This document shows positions 1-12,225 of a stretch of 64,000 nucleotides of DNA, piece by piece. Source of the stretch: Aralia elata (taxonomy: Eukaryota > Streptophyta > Magnoliopsida > Apiales > Araliaceae). The stretch's first letter is position 1. The number at the start of each line of letters is the position of its first letter. The notes under the pieces are model-generated. The model was not told the origin of the DNA and did no database searches. It saw only the letters and a program-made list of their open reading frames with translations. Location of the stretch: positions 310,001 to 374,000 of the forward strand of contig JAVJAP010000025.1 of assembly GCA_034770075.1 (NCBI GenBank), in the 5' to 3' direction. A program made the translations under genes and the position numbers.

Positions 1-704
1 AGCAAAGGATCACCGAGATTCCTCGACGTCGTAGAGACATCCAGGCAATCGCAGAGTAAAGGCTAGGCAGATGTTTCTCGGGATCGTAGAGTCTGCCAAG
101 AAAACATAGTAAAAGGCTCGGCAGATCGTAGAGATCGCTCGACAGATCGCAACACTCTCTCTCGGAATCATAGAGTTGAACCAGGCAATCGTAAAGAGCA
201 GCTTAGAAAGGCAATCGTAGAGTTGAGCATGTCATAGCAGAGTCTACCAGGCTAACGTATAGTAAGGCTCGATAGGATCAAGGAGTTTACTCGAAATTGT
301 AGAGTGTGCATTGCAAAGTAAAAGCAAAAGATCATTGAGCTGACATGGGTTCGTAGAGTCAGTCCAGTCAGCCACTCTACGACTCCCATGAAAAATCTAC
401 AATCAAACAACAACGTAGAATAATCTCTACTTAAGCACTCAAAGTTAAAGCAGCAATCTTCAAGAAGACTTCTAAGTAAGTTGAGTATGGGTTGTCAGAC
501 AAACAAAGATCTTTGAATACATCTGAAGCATCAAGTCATAACTAAGATCACAGGGCAACTCAAACATACACTCTACGATCTATCTAGACTCTACGACTTA
601 CACCAAAGGCAAGGTCATAGAGTAGGAAAGCTCCAGCCAGATCAAGTAATCGTAGAGTTGAGCCAAAGATAACAAAGTACTATGGCAGTCTCAGCGAAGC
701 ATTA

Positions 705-870
705 GAAGATCATAGAACAATCATCTATGACATAAGAAATAGTGTCTGAAGATTAAGTAGAGCAGTCCTCTACAACAAAAGTGCTAAGGCATCAGAAAAG
801 CATAGAGCAATCCTTTATGACACAGTAGCAGGGCCAGCACCTGAAGAACATAGAGCAGTCCTCTATGATA
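705..870 (+). repeat. Short palindromic motifs in the element A LTR
   Basis: The unit ATAGAGCAGTCCTCTATG, in which CATAGAG pairs with CTCTATG, appears about four times with small changes: near 709-728 (AGCAATCATCTATGA), 754-772 (TAGAGCAGTCCTCTAC), 803-820 and 850-868. The same series recurs in the 3' LTR near 9905-10065. Each unit could form a small stem. Confidence 0.6.
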
Positions 871-1974
871 AGTATACTGCAGTATTGGCTCAACAAAGAT
901 CATAATGCTATGTTCTGGGAACGTAAAGCTCAATGAAGATCACAGAGCATAAGAGGCGAATTGCAGAATAGTAAGAAGCACAATAAAGCATAAATGCAAA
1001 TGCAGTCAGCCAATCTACGAACTCCAAGGCAGTACACATCATGCATGATCATAAGGCCACACTGATGTGAGCAACCAACTCTACGATCAGAAGAAAGAAA
1101 CTTCATCATGAAGTATGCAGATAACTCTACGATCAGGATCAACAAGCTACAACCCAGTTGACCGTAGAGTAAGTAAGTGTCAGCAAGGATTGAAGATATT
1201 CAGAGCACTCAGGATTAGCATCCCAAGATGAACAGCTGATTAGTTAAATGAGCAAAATAAGGAACCAATCTCAGTGGGGTTCAAACAGCCATGCTTGCAG
1301 CAGTTAAGGACAACACATATGATTCCACTGCCTTGGTACCAGTTATTGGATGCTGACTCAACAATCACCTACAGACTTTATGAAGTAAAATACTCATTGG
1401 AGAAATAAACAAGTCTGCAACTAGTAAGTCTCCAATGGAAAGAAGTTCAACGGGAAGATATCAACGACAAGCTTCTAACGGAAAGAACATGGAGATTTAC
1501 ATAAGAGAAAACTGCATTCAGATTTCTAAGTGTGTGTGCGGTGAACAAGAGCAAGAACACGGACTATACAAAATAGCTAGAAGTTTCACTGCAACATGAG
1601 AGGTATGCCAAAGGGCTGGCATATGAGCTAAGAGTCGAATGACCAAGAAGCCAAGATTAAGAGTGACCAGAGCTGAAGGTAAATCTAGATAGGCAACTCT
1701 ATGATCAAGCAAGGAACACTCTGAGCTGAAAAGATAAAGTACTGACTTGGACAAGTAAACTAGTGTTCATGAAGAGTGATCATCTGCATCTGCTTTGTAC
1801 CTGAAGAAGAAGAGCTTCAACGACCATCATCAGCTATATCCAGAAGAAGATCACAACCAGCTGCCAAGTACAAGAAGATGAAGGAGATCAAAGTTAATCT
1901 TGGCAGCACAACCCAACAATCAATCAATACACCAAAGAGGGCGGAGCATCCTTGTCTTAAGTGACTAAATCAAG

Positions 1975-2215
1975 TCAAGTCTGTTGGACTTGCTGAGTAC
2001 CGAAGGGTGCAAGAGATTCTAAGTCTGTTGGGCTTAGTCTTCAGAGTCCAAGTCCGCTGGACTTGAAGATGGTCAGAGGATCCTTGCCTCAGTGGCTAAA
2101 GACAACTCATGTCTGCTAGACTTGAGGAGGGTCAGAGGATCCTTGCCTTAGTAGCTAAAAATAACTTATGTCTCCTGGACTTGAGGAGGGCGGAGCGTCC
2201 TTGTCTTAGTGACTA
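1975..2215 (+). repeat. Degenerate tandem repeat, about 65-bp unit, in 5' LTR of element A
   Basis: Phrases such as GTCTGCTGGACTTGAGGAGGG, GGATCCTTGCCTTAGTGGCTAAA and GCGTCCTTGTCTTAGTGACTAAA recur three to four times. The 3' LTR has the matching block at about 11170-11405, and an inverted relative lies at about 56800-56970. Confidence 0.7.
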
Positions 2216-2548
2216 AAACCTTTAGTGGATTCCTACTTATTGAAGTAGAGGAGTGGAGTAGGAGTTATTCAGTCTCCGAACCACTTAAAGTCTCTTGTGT
2301 TATTTACTTTATGTCATTTACATTATGTAGAATAACTGCTATATTTGTTGTCAACCATATCGAAGATTTAATCACTGAACTGAGATTATGTTTATATCTT
2401 TGAAGGGGTTATTAAAGTATATTCCGCTGTGCATGAATTGATTATATTAAATCATAACTGATGTACTTTCTCAATAAAAGAAAAAAGTTTTTTAAGATCT
2501 ATTCAACCTCCCTTCTAGATCTGTATTGTGTCCCTGGGAACCAACAAT

Positions 2549-2566
2549 TGGTATCAAAGCAGGTTC
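2549..2566 (+). other. Primer binding site of element A (tRNA-Met type)
   Basis: TGGTATCAAAGCAGGTTC begins two bases after the 5' LTR end. It matches the common plant initiator-tRNA-Met primer site TGGTATCAGAGC with one change (G to A). Confidence 0.75.
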
Positions 2567-5500
2567 TCATGAATATGAGAAAGCTAACGTTTTGAGTAGA
2601 TCCATGACATAAATTTAGATCAGTTATAAATCTCGGTATTGGTTGTTGAGACAAAATGAATGTAAGCTTACAAGTTGAAAATTGTATGTGTAGGTACTCA
2701 AATGAAAATCCACCTGAGACTATCCAAGCCGAACCTTGTGCTTTAGTGAATATCATCATCACCAGGCATGCTGATGTCAACGAGCAGATCGATCATCTCA
2801 TAAAGGGAACATAGTTCAGATGCAGCAAGAACTAAGATATTCTCCATTTAAAAAGGAATCTGCATCTCCACCTAAGAAGTTGAGAAGTCCTACGAATGAT
2901 GATCAAGGAGACATCTAAGTGATAATGCACCATCATCACTGCACTATAACGATGACTCCATGAGCTCCTCAACTACATATGCCATGTCCATACTTTACAA
3001 AATATGAACCCGGAGGTTCATTCAAGTGTATAAATGACTATGGGATGTCATAGCTAACTATGTCCATAACTCAAAGATGTGCCCGATGTGTCAGTCAATG
3101 CAGCACTATGAAGCAATAAATGATGATGCCGACAATGACTTAAAGAACTACAAATCATCAACCAACAATAATGTACGCCATCACAAAGCAGCACCACTAA
3201 CTGTCAAGAGATTGACATCAGTGAGGTATTTAACCTTGTAGCCTCAAATTCAAATATTACTGATTGTTGAAATGAATTGCATAATTGCATGACCAAACTC
3301 CATCTCCATTTACTTCAGTAACTTATCAAGAAATCATTTTCCACCCCAAAAAGAGAAAGAGATAAAGTGAGAATAATGGCCTAATAATCAATTTACTTCC
3401 TATCCGCATTTGAGGCTGAAAATAAAGTTCTTGAGAAAAATATTTGAAGTCTACCCACGTAGAGTCCTATCTTGCCTTGTTGCTTAGAAGAGTAAATTGT
3501 GCTCAAAATTGTTACACAATTGCTTTTATGCATGCTGAGTAAGATTTGCATTTATCAGTTCAAATGTTGAGAGTTTATTCTTAGTTGTGAAAATCTAAGT
3601 AGAAATTGTACTTAGTGATATCACATCCTACTTTTAACCCTGTTGTTTAAGAGGTGATTGTGCTTAATAAGCTATATGCATCTTACCTTAAGTTTCTCAC
3701 CTTATCTGATGAGTGATGCATTACTTCATGATCTAAGTCTTTGACAAATCGTAGAGTGTAGTCATGTCTGCTATTGTACGTTGAAGGGTTGTAGAGACTA
3801 ATCAACTCTACGAACCATCTAGGTACAACTCACAGAACTGACCACAACTTTACTAAGGTTCAAACACTTGGAACATGATGCAAGTAAGAACTCATCTAAG
3901 GAAAAGGTTTGAGAATCCACATCAATTTCACTCATGTTTTCTCTCACACACTCTCTCATGCAGTATGTTTAAACTATCATAAGCTGTATAATGCAAATTG
4001 TGAAACCACGACAAAGAATATTGGGTACCAAGTTAGAAATCTATTTAACCTACAGGTATCATGATTGCTCTATCCTTGCTCGAGCACATTCAAGGAAGAA
4101 GCTAGACCAATAAACTTCTGGCAAACGGCAAAGGCGTGATTCTCCAATGAGACTCCCTCAGAAGTTGGAGCTCAATTTAGCATAATACAGTTCCTCAAGA
4201 AGCATACAAGAACCAGGTCTTCATCAACTCTAGCAGCATAGATAAGAGGATTGTAGAGTAACCAGTGCTAAGGAGAATACTCTACGATCAAATAAAGAAG
4301 ATCCAATGATGAAAGACCATCTACCTCTAAGATGGAAGTATCAATTATGGGGGAGCAACAAACCGCTAAATATAGCAATGCTCAGTTTGAGGAGAAGTCA
4401 AAGAAATTGAAGAGATGAAGATTGTGAAGCCACGAGATAGAGAAGTGGAATTCATTGCTGACTTCTGAGATAAAGAGCAAAAGAAAGTCTATAAGTCATT
4501 TCTATCAATAATGATCATCATTCCACATACTACCAGTTCACATTTCTCAAGTTCCTATGAACTAGCAGAACATGTCCATAGGTGAATAAACTGGTCCAAG
4601 GTATATCTAGCATGCTCAGGAGCGGATCACCAAGTCCTCATATGCAGATCTCAATTGCATCATGGCTCAAGCAGTATGAGAAACTCCTATAGTCCTTGGG
4701 TTGTCATTCACAACCCTTTTCCAGACTCAGAGTCCCAAAATTCTATGGCTGATGAACCAAATGAATCCTCATCTTAGGTCGTAGAGTCTCTAAACTCTAC
4801 GACTGTCAAACCAGATCAGCCATACTATTCTAAGTCGTAGAGTTACTATGATTGACATCATGATCGTAAAGTACATTGACTCTACGATTATAGCCTACAA
4901 AACACTACTCTCATACATCATATCTAACTGAGAAATACCAAACCCAAGGAGTACAGTGATGACATTCTTTCCACTTAAATCAAAGCAGTCTTCTCTCAAA
5001 TAAGCGCCTCAGAAACAAAGCAAGCCCTAAGCTCCAAACTTAGAGGCCTGCCCTTTCTAAGCTTCCTTAATCCTAATGAAAGACTAAATGGGAATGCATC
5101 ACTAAATTTTCTCCAGAGCTTAAGATGTAATTGAAACAAAGGAGAAAAACTGATCTCTTAAAGAAGAGTTGATCATGGGACTCTCTAGAAGAGAAAGAAG
5201 TTGGTACTAAAGGAAAGTCTTCATCAAGCAAACTATCCAGCTCATCTACAGGATCAGATACAAAGCATGGAGATTATCATCTCAGATGTCAAAAGAGAAC
5301 AAAGTTCCTTATAAAGATACTCATTCTAGAAGAAAGCCACTACAAGCTTAATTGGAGACTTTCTCATCAAAGACTGCACTCACTGGGATAAGTGCAAATC
5401 AGCATTTGAGCAACAGAAGTTGTGACCAAATTCTGTTCTCAGGAGATGATCGTAGAGTGAAGAGTTAGAACAACAAGTCACTCTATGAACGGGCAAAGTC

Positions 5501-5841
5501 AATGGTGAAAGAGGATACGACCACGCTCTTGGGCCAGGATAACTGATGTGCAACTATTGTGGAAGTTACAATAGTTATGGCCACGATCATCAAATAGGTT
5601 TTCTACACGTGTCCTTAATAAAGAGAGGGAACTGACATAGGTCCAAGTTCAAATATTGACGGTTACTCTTTCCTATCAGTTATCAAATCTTCCTTCTCAC
5701 AAATCCGTGTGGATCTCTCAAAACCCTAAGATCATCAAATCCTCAGCATACCAAAATTGGCAACCTCCAGAAACTCCAAAACCCTTATTGCTTCAAATTT
5801 CCATCTACAATTAAGTATCCTTCAGTCAACAAACCCTCCTT
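2567..5841 (+). other. Untranslated leader of element A
   Basis: No sizeable open frame is present on the plus strand and no recognisable protein fragment was seen. The CGTAGAGT/ACTCTACG motif of the LTR recurs here, for example at 3752, 3785-3815, 4253-4290, 4778-4880 and 5448-5485. It often occurs as close inverted pairs. Long leaders of this kind are usual in non-autonomous retroelements. Confidence 0.6.
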
Positions 5842-8462
5842 ATGGAAAATTATCAAGTCGTATCAGGTATTCAACTTGGTTTCGACAAGTTTGAAGAATC
5901 AGATGAAAAATTCAAGGATATCCTCAAGATTGTAAAGCATGCAGGATTCTCAGAATACTTAGGATCGAACACCAAAATCTTCTCTGATCTTGTCAAAGAG
6001 TTCTATCAGAATGCGGTAATTGATAGTGATGTTCTGTCTATAAATGTTCGAGGAGTAAAACTGAAGATAGATGCTACAGAAATCAATCAATGCTTGGGAT
6101 TCACCAACCAAGGCCTATCCTCTCTAGAAGGAATCGATTCTGATGAAGGCAAGAGATTGATGGGATATGTAAAGAATCTTCATCTCAAAGAAATGAAGAA
6201 AAAGGAATTCTCAAAGGAATTTGAGTTCTTGGTAGAAATTGCAGGAAAATGTATCCTATGCAAAGATACCGCTCATGACACTATAAGCGATCTTCAATTG
6301 AAAGTTATGACTGTCATTGTATTGAAGAAGAAGATAAAATTTGGAGCGATACTAACTGATTGGATAAGCAAGGATGTCAGGAAAATGAAAGGCTTAGATA
6401 AACCTATCTCAAAAGTTTACTATGGAAGGTTCTTGAGCATAATACTGAAGAAAAGGCTGAAAAGTAAGATTGGGGATGATGAGGGAGAAACCCTAAATGT
6501 CAACAAAGTGATGTCCCCTAAACTGTTTGACAACTGGAAAAGGAACCCCATGGAGAATAAGAGGTTAAGAATATCTGGAAGCAGCAACAAAGGCACTTCA
6601 AAGGCAGGCAAAGGGAAAAGGAAAGAAAGTACACTGAAGACTGAATCATCACCATCTGAAGAATCTTTGTCCCATATGCCCATTCCTTCCAAATCACTCA
6701 AGAAGAAGTTGAAAGTTGAGACAGCCCCATTGAAGAGTCCCTCTATCTTTGAAGATGAATCTGAAGAAAAAGAAGAAGTATCTGAGGCACTTATTATCAT
6801 GCCTTCAACATACGAAGAAGGCAGAGTGCACGACTCATATAAATGATGACACTTCTAGGTAGAAAAAGAGGAGAAATTGCTCCACCTAAGACAATTGATC
6901 TTGGCAATGATGATGAGACAGATGATGAAGAAACTACAAAAATCAGTGAGTCGAAAAGAAAGAGTGAAGCCATGACCACTGAAGAAAATTCAGATGAATC
7001 AACAGAAGATAGTGTAAATCAAGAATAGACAAAAGAAATGACTTATGAGCCAGCTAAAGAATCAAAGGAAATGACTATGGAAGAACCAAGTTCAAAGGGA
7101 AAGAATACCAGAAAAACTGTCATTAGAAAAGGAAAGGAAACAATGGAGGATGATGAAGTACAAGAGGATTCTGATTCTAAGAATAACGAATCAGAAAGCA
7201 ACTTTAGTCCAGCTGCCACAAGAATTCGAAGAAGGATAGTGCTAGAGTCATGTGATAAACCAGGAACTGTGTTGCCAACAAGATGGGTAGATCATGGCAA
7301 TGGACAAATGAAAGTGGTATCAATGACCATAGAGGATCTACTTCACAATTTTCAAGACATTGAACTTGATCGAACTACAGTTCTATATGATCCTGATAGT
7401 GAACAACTCACATGGTTCTACCCATGGATGCCCTGATTGAAGGCCATTGAATTTGGATATAAAAGCTTCATCAGCTGGTGTTGCTCACAATTTCCAAATT
7501 TGAAGATGATCTCTCAGAACTTCCCAAGAGTTCAATCCTTTCCAAAAATGCTGATCAAGAATTCCCAACACTTCAAAGTCTACCGACATATTGAAGGTGT
7601 ATACATTCCATACTATATGCTGGAAAACATTGATAAAGGAAAATCAACAAACAAGACCGTAGAGTTAATGGTTGTAGAACCCCCTAACTCTACGACTGCA
7701 GCCTTCCAGTCTCAATTAAATGTCAAACTCCCTCAAAAGTCAAATACCTTCACTGAAATACCTTCTGATATTCCTTCCTCATCCCACTAAGATTTCTTTG
7801 ATATAGCCATTGCTCTTGAAAATATTTATAAGAGTGAAAAACCCAAGTCAACTACACCAATCCTTGAAGATTTCTTGATTGATCAAGAGTTGTTGAAAGA
7901 AGAGTTGCTTGGAAACATTTCCTTAGTTACTAATGCAGCAAAAAAGATGGTTGAAGGTGAAGAGAGTGATTTCTACAAAAAGCTTCAAGCATCATTCACG
8001 GAGATGTCCATCAAACTTCATTAACAAAATAAGATATATCTCAAGTCAATTGAGCAGTAGAAAACTGAAGCTCTAAAACTCCAAAAGAAAAATGAATGCT
8101 CTATTCAGACTCTGTCAGAAAAGTTGGACAACCTCAGCCAATCCCTCTCTCAGCAGATGGAACTTGGCCAGCAGGAGGTGAAAATGGAAGTTGGAAATAC
8201 CTCCTACTTGGTCGAACATCTCATTACACATGTTTAGTATCTTTCCCAAATGATTGATGACAAAAAGGGAGAGAAAAAGATGAAGCATAAAAAGAGGATC
8301 AGAGCTGGTATGAAAAGAAAGGAGCTGAATAAGAACAAAGATGAAGCACCAAGAACTGAGGGGGATCCAAGAGAAGAAGAAGCTGAAGGAAAGGCAGCAA
8401 GATCTGAGGGGGAGCAAATGCTAGAGGAGGATGTAGAAGAACAAGAAGAAATCAACAGCTGA
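5842..8462 (+). pseudogene. Decayed structural ORF of element A (plant transposon protein-like, coiled-coil C-terminus)
   Basis: The first segment (5842-6846, 334 codons) is open. A frameshift near 6840 moves the reading into the frame that then runs from 6843 to 8462 with stops at 7026, 7434, 7788, about 8022, about 8058 and about 8235. The N-terminal 200 residues (FxxLVKEFYQNA, then VRGVKLKIDATEINQCLG) resemble the domain known as putative plant transposon protein, which is found in many plant retroelements; this is by eye. The rest is acidic, lysine-rich and coiled-coil-like, with repeated DDE and EEE stretches, and ends in a very charged tail. No catalytic motif is visible. Several of the stops are one C-to-T or G-to-A change away from Gln or Trp codons, as expected from deamination of methylated cytosines. 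It may be a Gag-like packaging protein; this is inference. Confidence 0.6.
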
Positions 8463-8762
8463 AAGCAGTCACAAGGTAACCAAACATGAATCCACAAGTA
8501 GAAGGTACATTTCTAACAAGCAAGGAGGAATTAACTGTCATATGCTAGTTTAGATATAGGATCTCCTTATTGAACTGATATAACTTGTGAACTGCATATG
8601 TTTATGATATATGAATGATTATTCTGAATGCACATCATTTCATTCATATCTCTTGGTCTAGCAATACAGTGACTTACTGTATCTTAAGTCACATCAGCAC
8701 TCATACATCTGCATGTATTGCTTGAATTGAATGTTATGTTATAAGTGTTTTTGTCATCATCA
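8463..8762 (+). other. 3' untranslated part of element A
   Basis: AT-rich, with no open frame. It leads into the polypurine tract and nothing else is recognised. Confidence 0.5.
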
Positions 8763-8775
8763 AATAGGGGGAGAT
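8763..8775 (+). other. Polypurine tract of element A
   Basis: AATAGGGGGAGAT lies directly before the TGTTGG start of the 3' LTR, the place where plus-strand DNA synthesis is primed. Confidence 0.75.
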
Positions 8776-11733
8776 TGTTGGGAATCTGCATGCGATCGTT
8801 AAGTCCATTATCATAGGGGGAGAATGTTATAAGGTCTGCATGATATTACCATTATTTGTGATTTGATTGATGACAAAAGGATAAGAAGAACATTAATATT
8901 GATAAAGCCTTGTAAAGTCCTTAAATGATATATATATGTACAAGGACTTAGAATCAAAAAATCAAATATGCTAGGTTAATCTGAGCTGAAACTGTTATGT
9001 ATCTGATCAAAGCATATTTGTAACATTAGGCATTGTAAAGTCCTTAAATGAATTTATATACAAGGACTTAGAATAGAAAAAGATCAAACTTGTTAAGTTG
9101 ATCTTATGAGCTGAAATGGTGTATGTAATAAGCAATAGCCAGACTGTCCGTAAAGCAAAGTAGAACTGCTAAAGCCATCATGATCGTAGAACAGTCAGTA
9201 AAGGATCGTCGAGATTCCTCGACGTCGTAGAGACATCCAGGCAATCGCAGAGTAAAGGCTAGGTAAATGTTTCTCGGGATCGTAGAGTCTACTAGGAAAA
9301 CACAGTAAAAGGCTCGGCAAATCGTAGAGCTCGCTCGGCAGATCGCAACACTCTCTCTTGGAATCGTAGAGTTGAACCAGGCAATCATAAAGAGCAGCTC
9401 AGAAAGGCAATCGTAGAGTTGAGCATGTCATAGCAGAGTCTACCAGGCTAACGTAGAGTAAGGCTCGACGAGATCAAGGAGCTTACTCAAAATCGTAAAG
9501 TGTGCACTGCAAAGTAAAAACAAAAGATCATTGAGCTGACATGGGTTTGTAGAGTTAGTCCAGTCAGTCACTCTATGACTCCCATGAAAAATCTACAATC
9601 AAATAACAACGTAGAACAATCTCTACTTGAGCACTCAAAGTTAAAGTAGCAATCATCAAGAAGACTTCTAAGTAAGTTGAGCATGGGCTGTCAAACAAAC
9701 AAAGATCTTTGAATACATCCGAAGCATCAAGTCATAACTGAGATCACAGGGCAGCTCAAACATATACTCTACGATCTATCTAGACTCTACGACTTACACA
9801 AAAGACAAGATCGTAGAGTAGGAAAGCTCCAGCCAGATCAAGTAATCGTAGAGTTGAGCCAAAGATAACAAAGGTACTCTGGCAGTCTCAGCGAAGCATC
9901 AGAAGATCATAGAGCAATCCTCTATGGCATAAGAAATAGTGTCTGAAGATTAAGTAGAGCAGTCCTCTACAACAAAAGTGTTAATGTATCAGAAGAGCAT
10001 AGAGCAGTCCTTTATGACACAGTAGCAGGGCCAGCACCTGAAGAACATAGAGCAGTCCTCTATGATAAGTATACTGCAGTATTGGCTCAACAAAGATCAT
10101 AATGCTATGTTCTGGGAACGTAAAGCTCAATAAAGATCACAGAGCATAAGAGGCGAACTGCAGAATAGTAAGAAGCACAATAAAGCGTAAATGCAAATGC
10201 AGTCAGCCACTTTACGAACTCCAATGCAATACACATCCTGCATGATCATAAGGCCACACTGATGTGAGCAACCAACTCTACGATCAGAAGAAAGAAACTT
10301 CATCATGAAGTATGCAGATAACTCTACGATCAGGATAAAAAAGCTACAACCCAGTTAACCGTAGAGCAAGTAAGTGCCAGCAAGGATTAGAGATATTCAG
10401 AGCACTCAGGATTAGCATCCCAAGATGAGCGACTGATTAGTTAAATGAGCAAAATAAGGAACCAATCTCAGTGGGGTTCAAACAACCATGCTTGCAGCAG
10501 TCAAGGATAACACAAGTGACTCCACTGTCTTGGTACCAGTTAATGGATGCTGACTCAGCCATCACCTGCAGACTTTATGAAGTAAAATACTCATTGGAGA
10601 AATAAACAAGTCTGCAGCTAGTAAGTCTCCAACGGAAAGAAGTGCAACGGGAAGATATCAACAGCAAGCTTCCAACGGAAAGAACGTGGAGATCTACATA
10701 AGAGAAAAATGCATTCAGATTGCTAAGTGTGTGTGTGTGGTGAACAAGAGCAAGAATATGGACTATACAAACAGCTAGAAGTTTCACTGCAACATGAGAG
10801 GTATGCCAAAGGGCTGACATATGAGCTAAGAGTCGAATGACCAAGAAGCCAAGATCAAGAGTGACCAGAGCTGAAGGTAAATCTAGACGGACAACTCTAT
10901 GATTAAGCAAGGAACACTCTGAGCTGAAAAGATAAAGAACTGACTTGGATAAGTCAACTAGTGTTCATCAAGAGTGATCATCTGCATCTGCTTTATACCT
11001 GAAGAAGAAGAGCTTCAACGACCATCATCAGTAGCATCCAGAAGAAGATCACAACCAGCTGCCAAGTACAAGAAGATGAAGGAGATCAAAGTTCATCTTG
11101 GCAGCATAACCCAACAAACAATCAATACACAAAAGAGGGCGGAACGTCCTTGTCTTAAGTGACTAAATCAAGTCAAGTCTGCTGGACTTACTGAGTACCG
11201 AAGGGTGCAAGAGATTCTAAGTTTACTGGGCTTAGTCTACAGTTTCCAAGTCTGCTAGACTTGAAGAGGGTTAGAGGATCCCTGCCTTAGTGGCTCATTT
11301 CTACTAGACTTAAGAAGGGTCAGAGGATCCTTGCCTTAGTGGCTAAAAATAACTCATGTCTGATGGACTTGAGGAGGGCGGAGCGTCCTTGTCTTAGTGA
11401 CTAAACCTTTAATGGATTCCTACTTGTTGAAGTAGAAGAGTGGAGTAGGAGTTATTCCGTCTCCGAACCACTTAAAGTCTCTTGTGCTATTTACTTTATG
11501 TTATTTACATTATGTACAATAACTGTTATATCTGTTGTCAACCATATCAAAGATTTAATCACTAAATTGAGATTATGTTTTTATCTTTGAAGGGGTTATT
11601 AAAGTATATTCCGATGTGCATGAATTGATTCTATTAAATCATAACTGATGTACTTTCTTAATAAAAGAAAAAAGTTTTGAAAGATCTATTCAACCCCCCT
11701 TCTAGATCTCTATTGTGTCTCCGGGAACCAACA
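8776..11733 (+). repeat. 3' LTR of element A (complete, 2958 bp)
   Basis: It starts TGTTGGGAATC and ends GGGAACCAACA, so the terminal TGTTGG/CCAACA inverted repeat is perfect. From 9197 on it matches the 5' LTR. Near its start it holds two tandem hairpins built on AAGTCCTT and AAGGACTT (8909-8954 and 9033-9075). Motif CGTAGAGT and variants recur along 9190-10370. Confidence 0.85.
8909..9075 (+). repeat. Tandem duplicated hairpin in element A LTR
   Basis: TTGTAAAGTCCTTAAATGA is followed after 12-20 bases by TACAAGGACTTAGAAT. This whole block occurs twice, 124 bp apart. In each copy AAGTCCTT pairs with AAGGACTT. Confidence 0.65.
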
Positions 11734-12225
11734 GTAGAGTTTTTAACTTGGCTGACTCTATGATCTTATCCACGATTTTTTTACTCTATGATTTTCATTC
11801 TGCGATTTGTACTTTACGATCTACTCTACGATCTGATCTACGATCTTCATTTTGTCTTACGATCTTTGAGAAGACTCTACAATTCTTCTGCAGACTTTAC
11901 GATCTTGATCTAGCTTTACGATTTTGGCATACTCTCCGAACTTTAACTGAATGCTCTACGATTGTATTGCTGACCCTGCGATCTTCAATAATTCTTTTAC
12001 ATTTTTAGTAGTTATACGATCGTTCAATTCACTATATGATCGATTTAATTCCTATAATTTATACAATCGTTTAGCTTTAATAGATCAACCTAACAAGTTT
12101 GATCTTCTATTCTATGTCCTTGTACATAGATTTCATTCTAAGGACTTTATAAAACCTACTAGTTACAAATATACATTATTAGCATCATCATCATTAATAT
12201 CATCATCAAATCAACACTAAATCAA
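11734..12225 (-). repeat. Inverted, diverged fragment of an element A family LTR
   Basis: ACTCTACGAT motifs recur here; this is the reverse complement of the element A motif. At about 12080-12180 the reverse complement reads AAGTCCTTAGAATGAAATC, then TACAAGGACATAGAAT, then GATCAAACTTGTTAGGTTGA, which matches the 5' part of the element A LTR. It is more diverged than the LTR pair, so it is an older insertion that element A landed in or beside. The boundary at 12225 is approximate. Confidence 0.6.

Larger units (their letters stand above)
1..2546 (+). repeat. 5' LTR of element A (partial)
   Basis: Position 1 aligns with 9197 of the complete 3' LTR, so about 420 bases are missing. The end is GGGAACCAACA, directly before the primer site. 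The two copies differ by scattered substitutions and small indels along their whole length, so the insertion is not very recent. The motif CGTAGAGT and its variants are scattered through 1-1160. Four degenerate units of about 65 bp (CTGGACTTGAGGAGGG and GTCCTTGTCTTAGTGACTAAA-like) lie at 1975-2215. Confidence 0.85.
1..11733 (+). mobile_element. Element A, large non-autonomous LTR retrotransposon (5' end outside window)
   Basis: The first 2546 bases recur at 9197-11733. Both copies end in CCAACA, and the complete right copy starts with TGTTGG at 8776. A tRNA-Met type primer site follows the left copy and a purine tract precedes the right one, so the order LTR-PBS-internal-PPT-LTR is complete apart from the missing 5' end. 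The internal part (about 6.2 kb) has one decayed coding region (5842-8462) and no recognisable protease, RT, RNase H or integrase. This fits a LARD or TR-GAG type element that depends on another element's enzymes. The target duplication cannot be checked because the left flank is outside the window. Confidence 0.85.

Noticed and set aside
930..1145. Small open frames on either strand in the element A LTRs (also 1518-1754, 10575-10910, 11715-12220)
   Set aside because: They lie inside LTRs, are not conserved between the two LTR copies, and show no known protein features.
6420..6800. Antisense open frame within the element A coding region
   Set aside because: It is a shadow of the purine-rich plus-strand frame; the serine/phenylalanine-rich composition follows from that.
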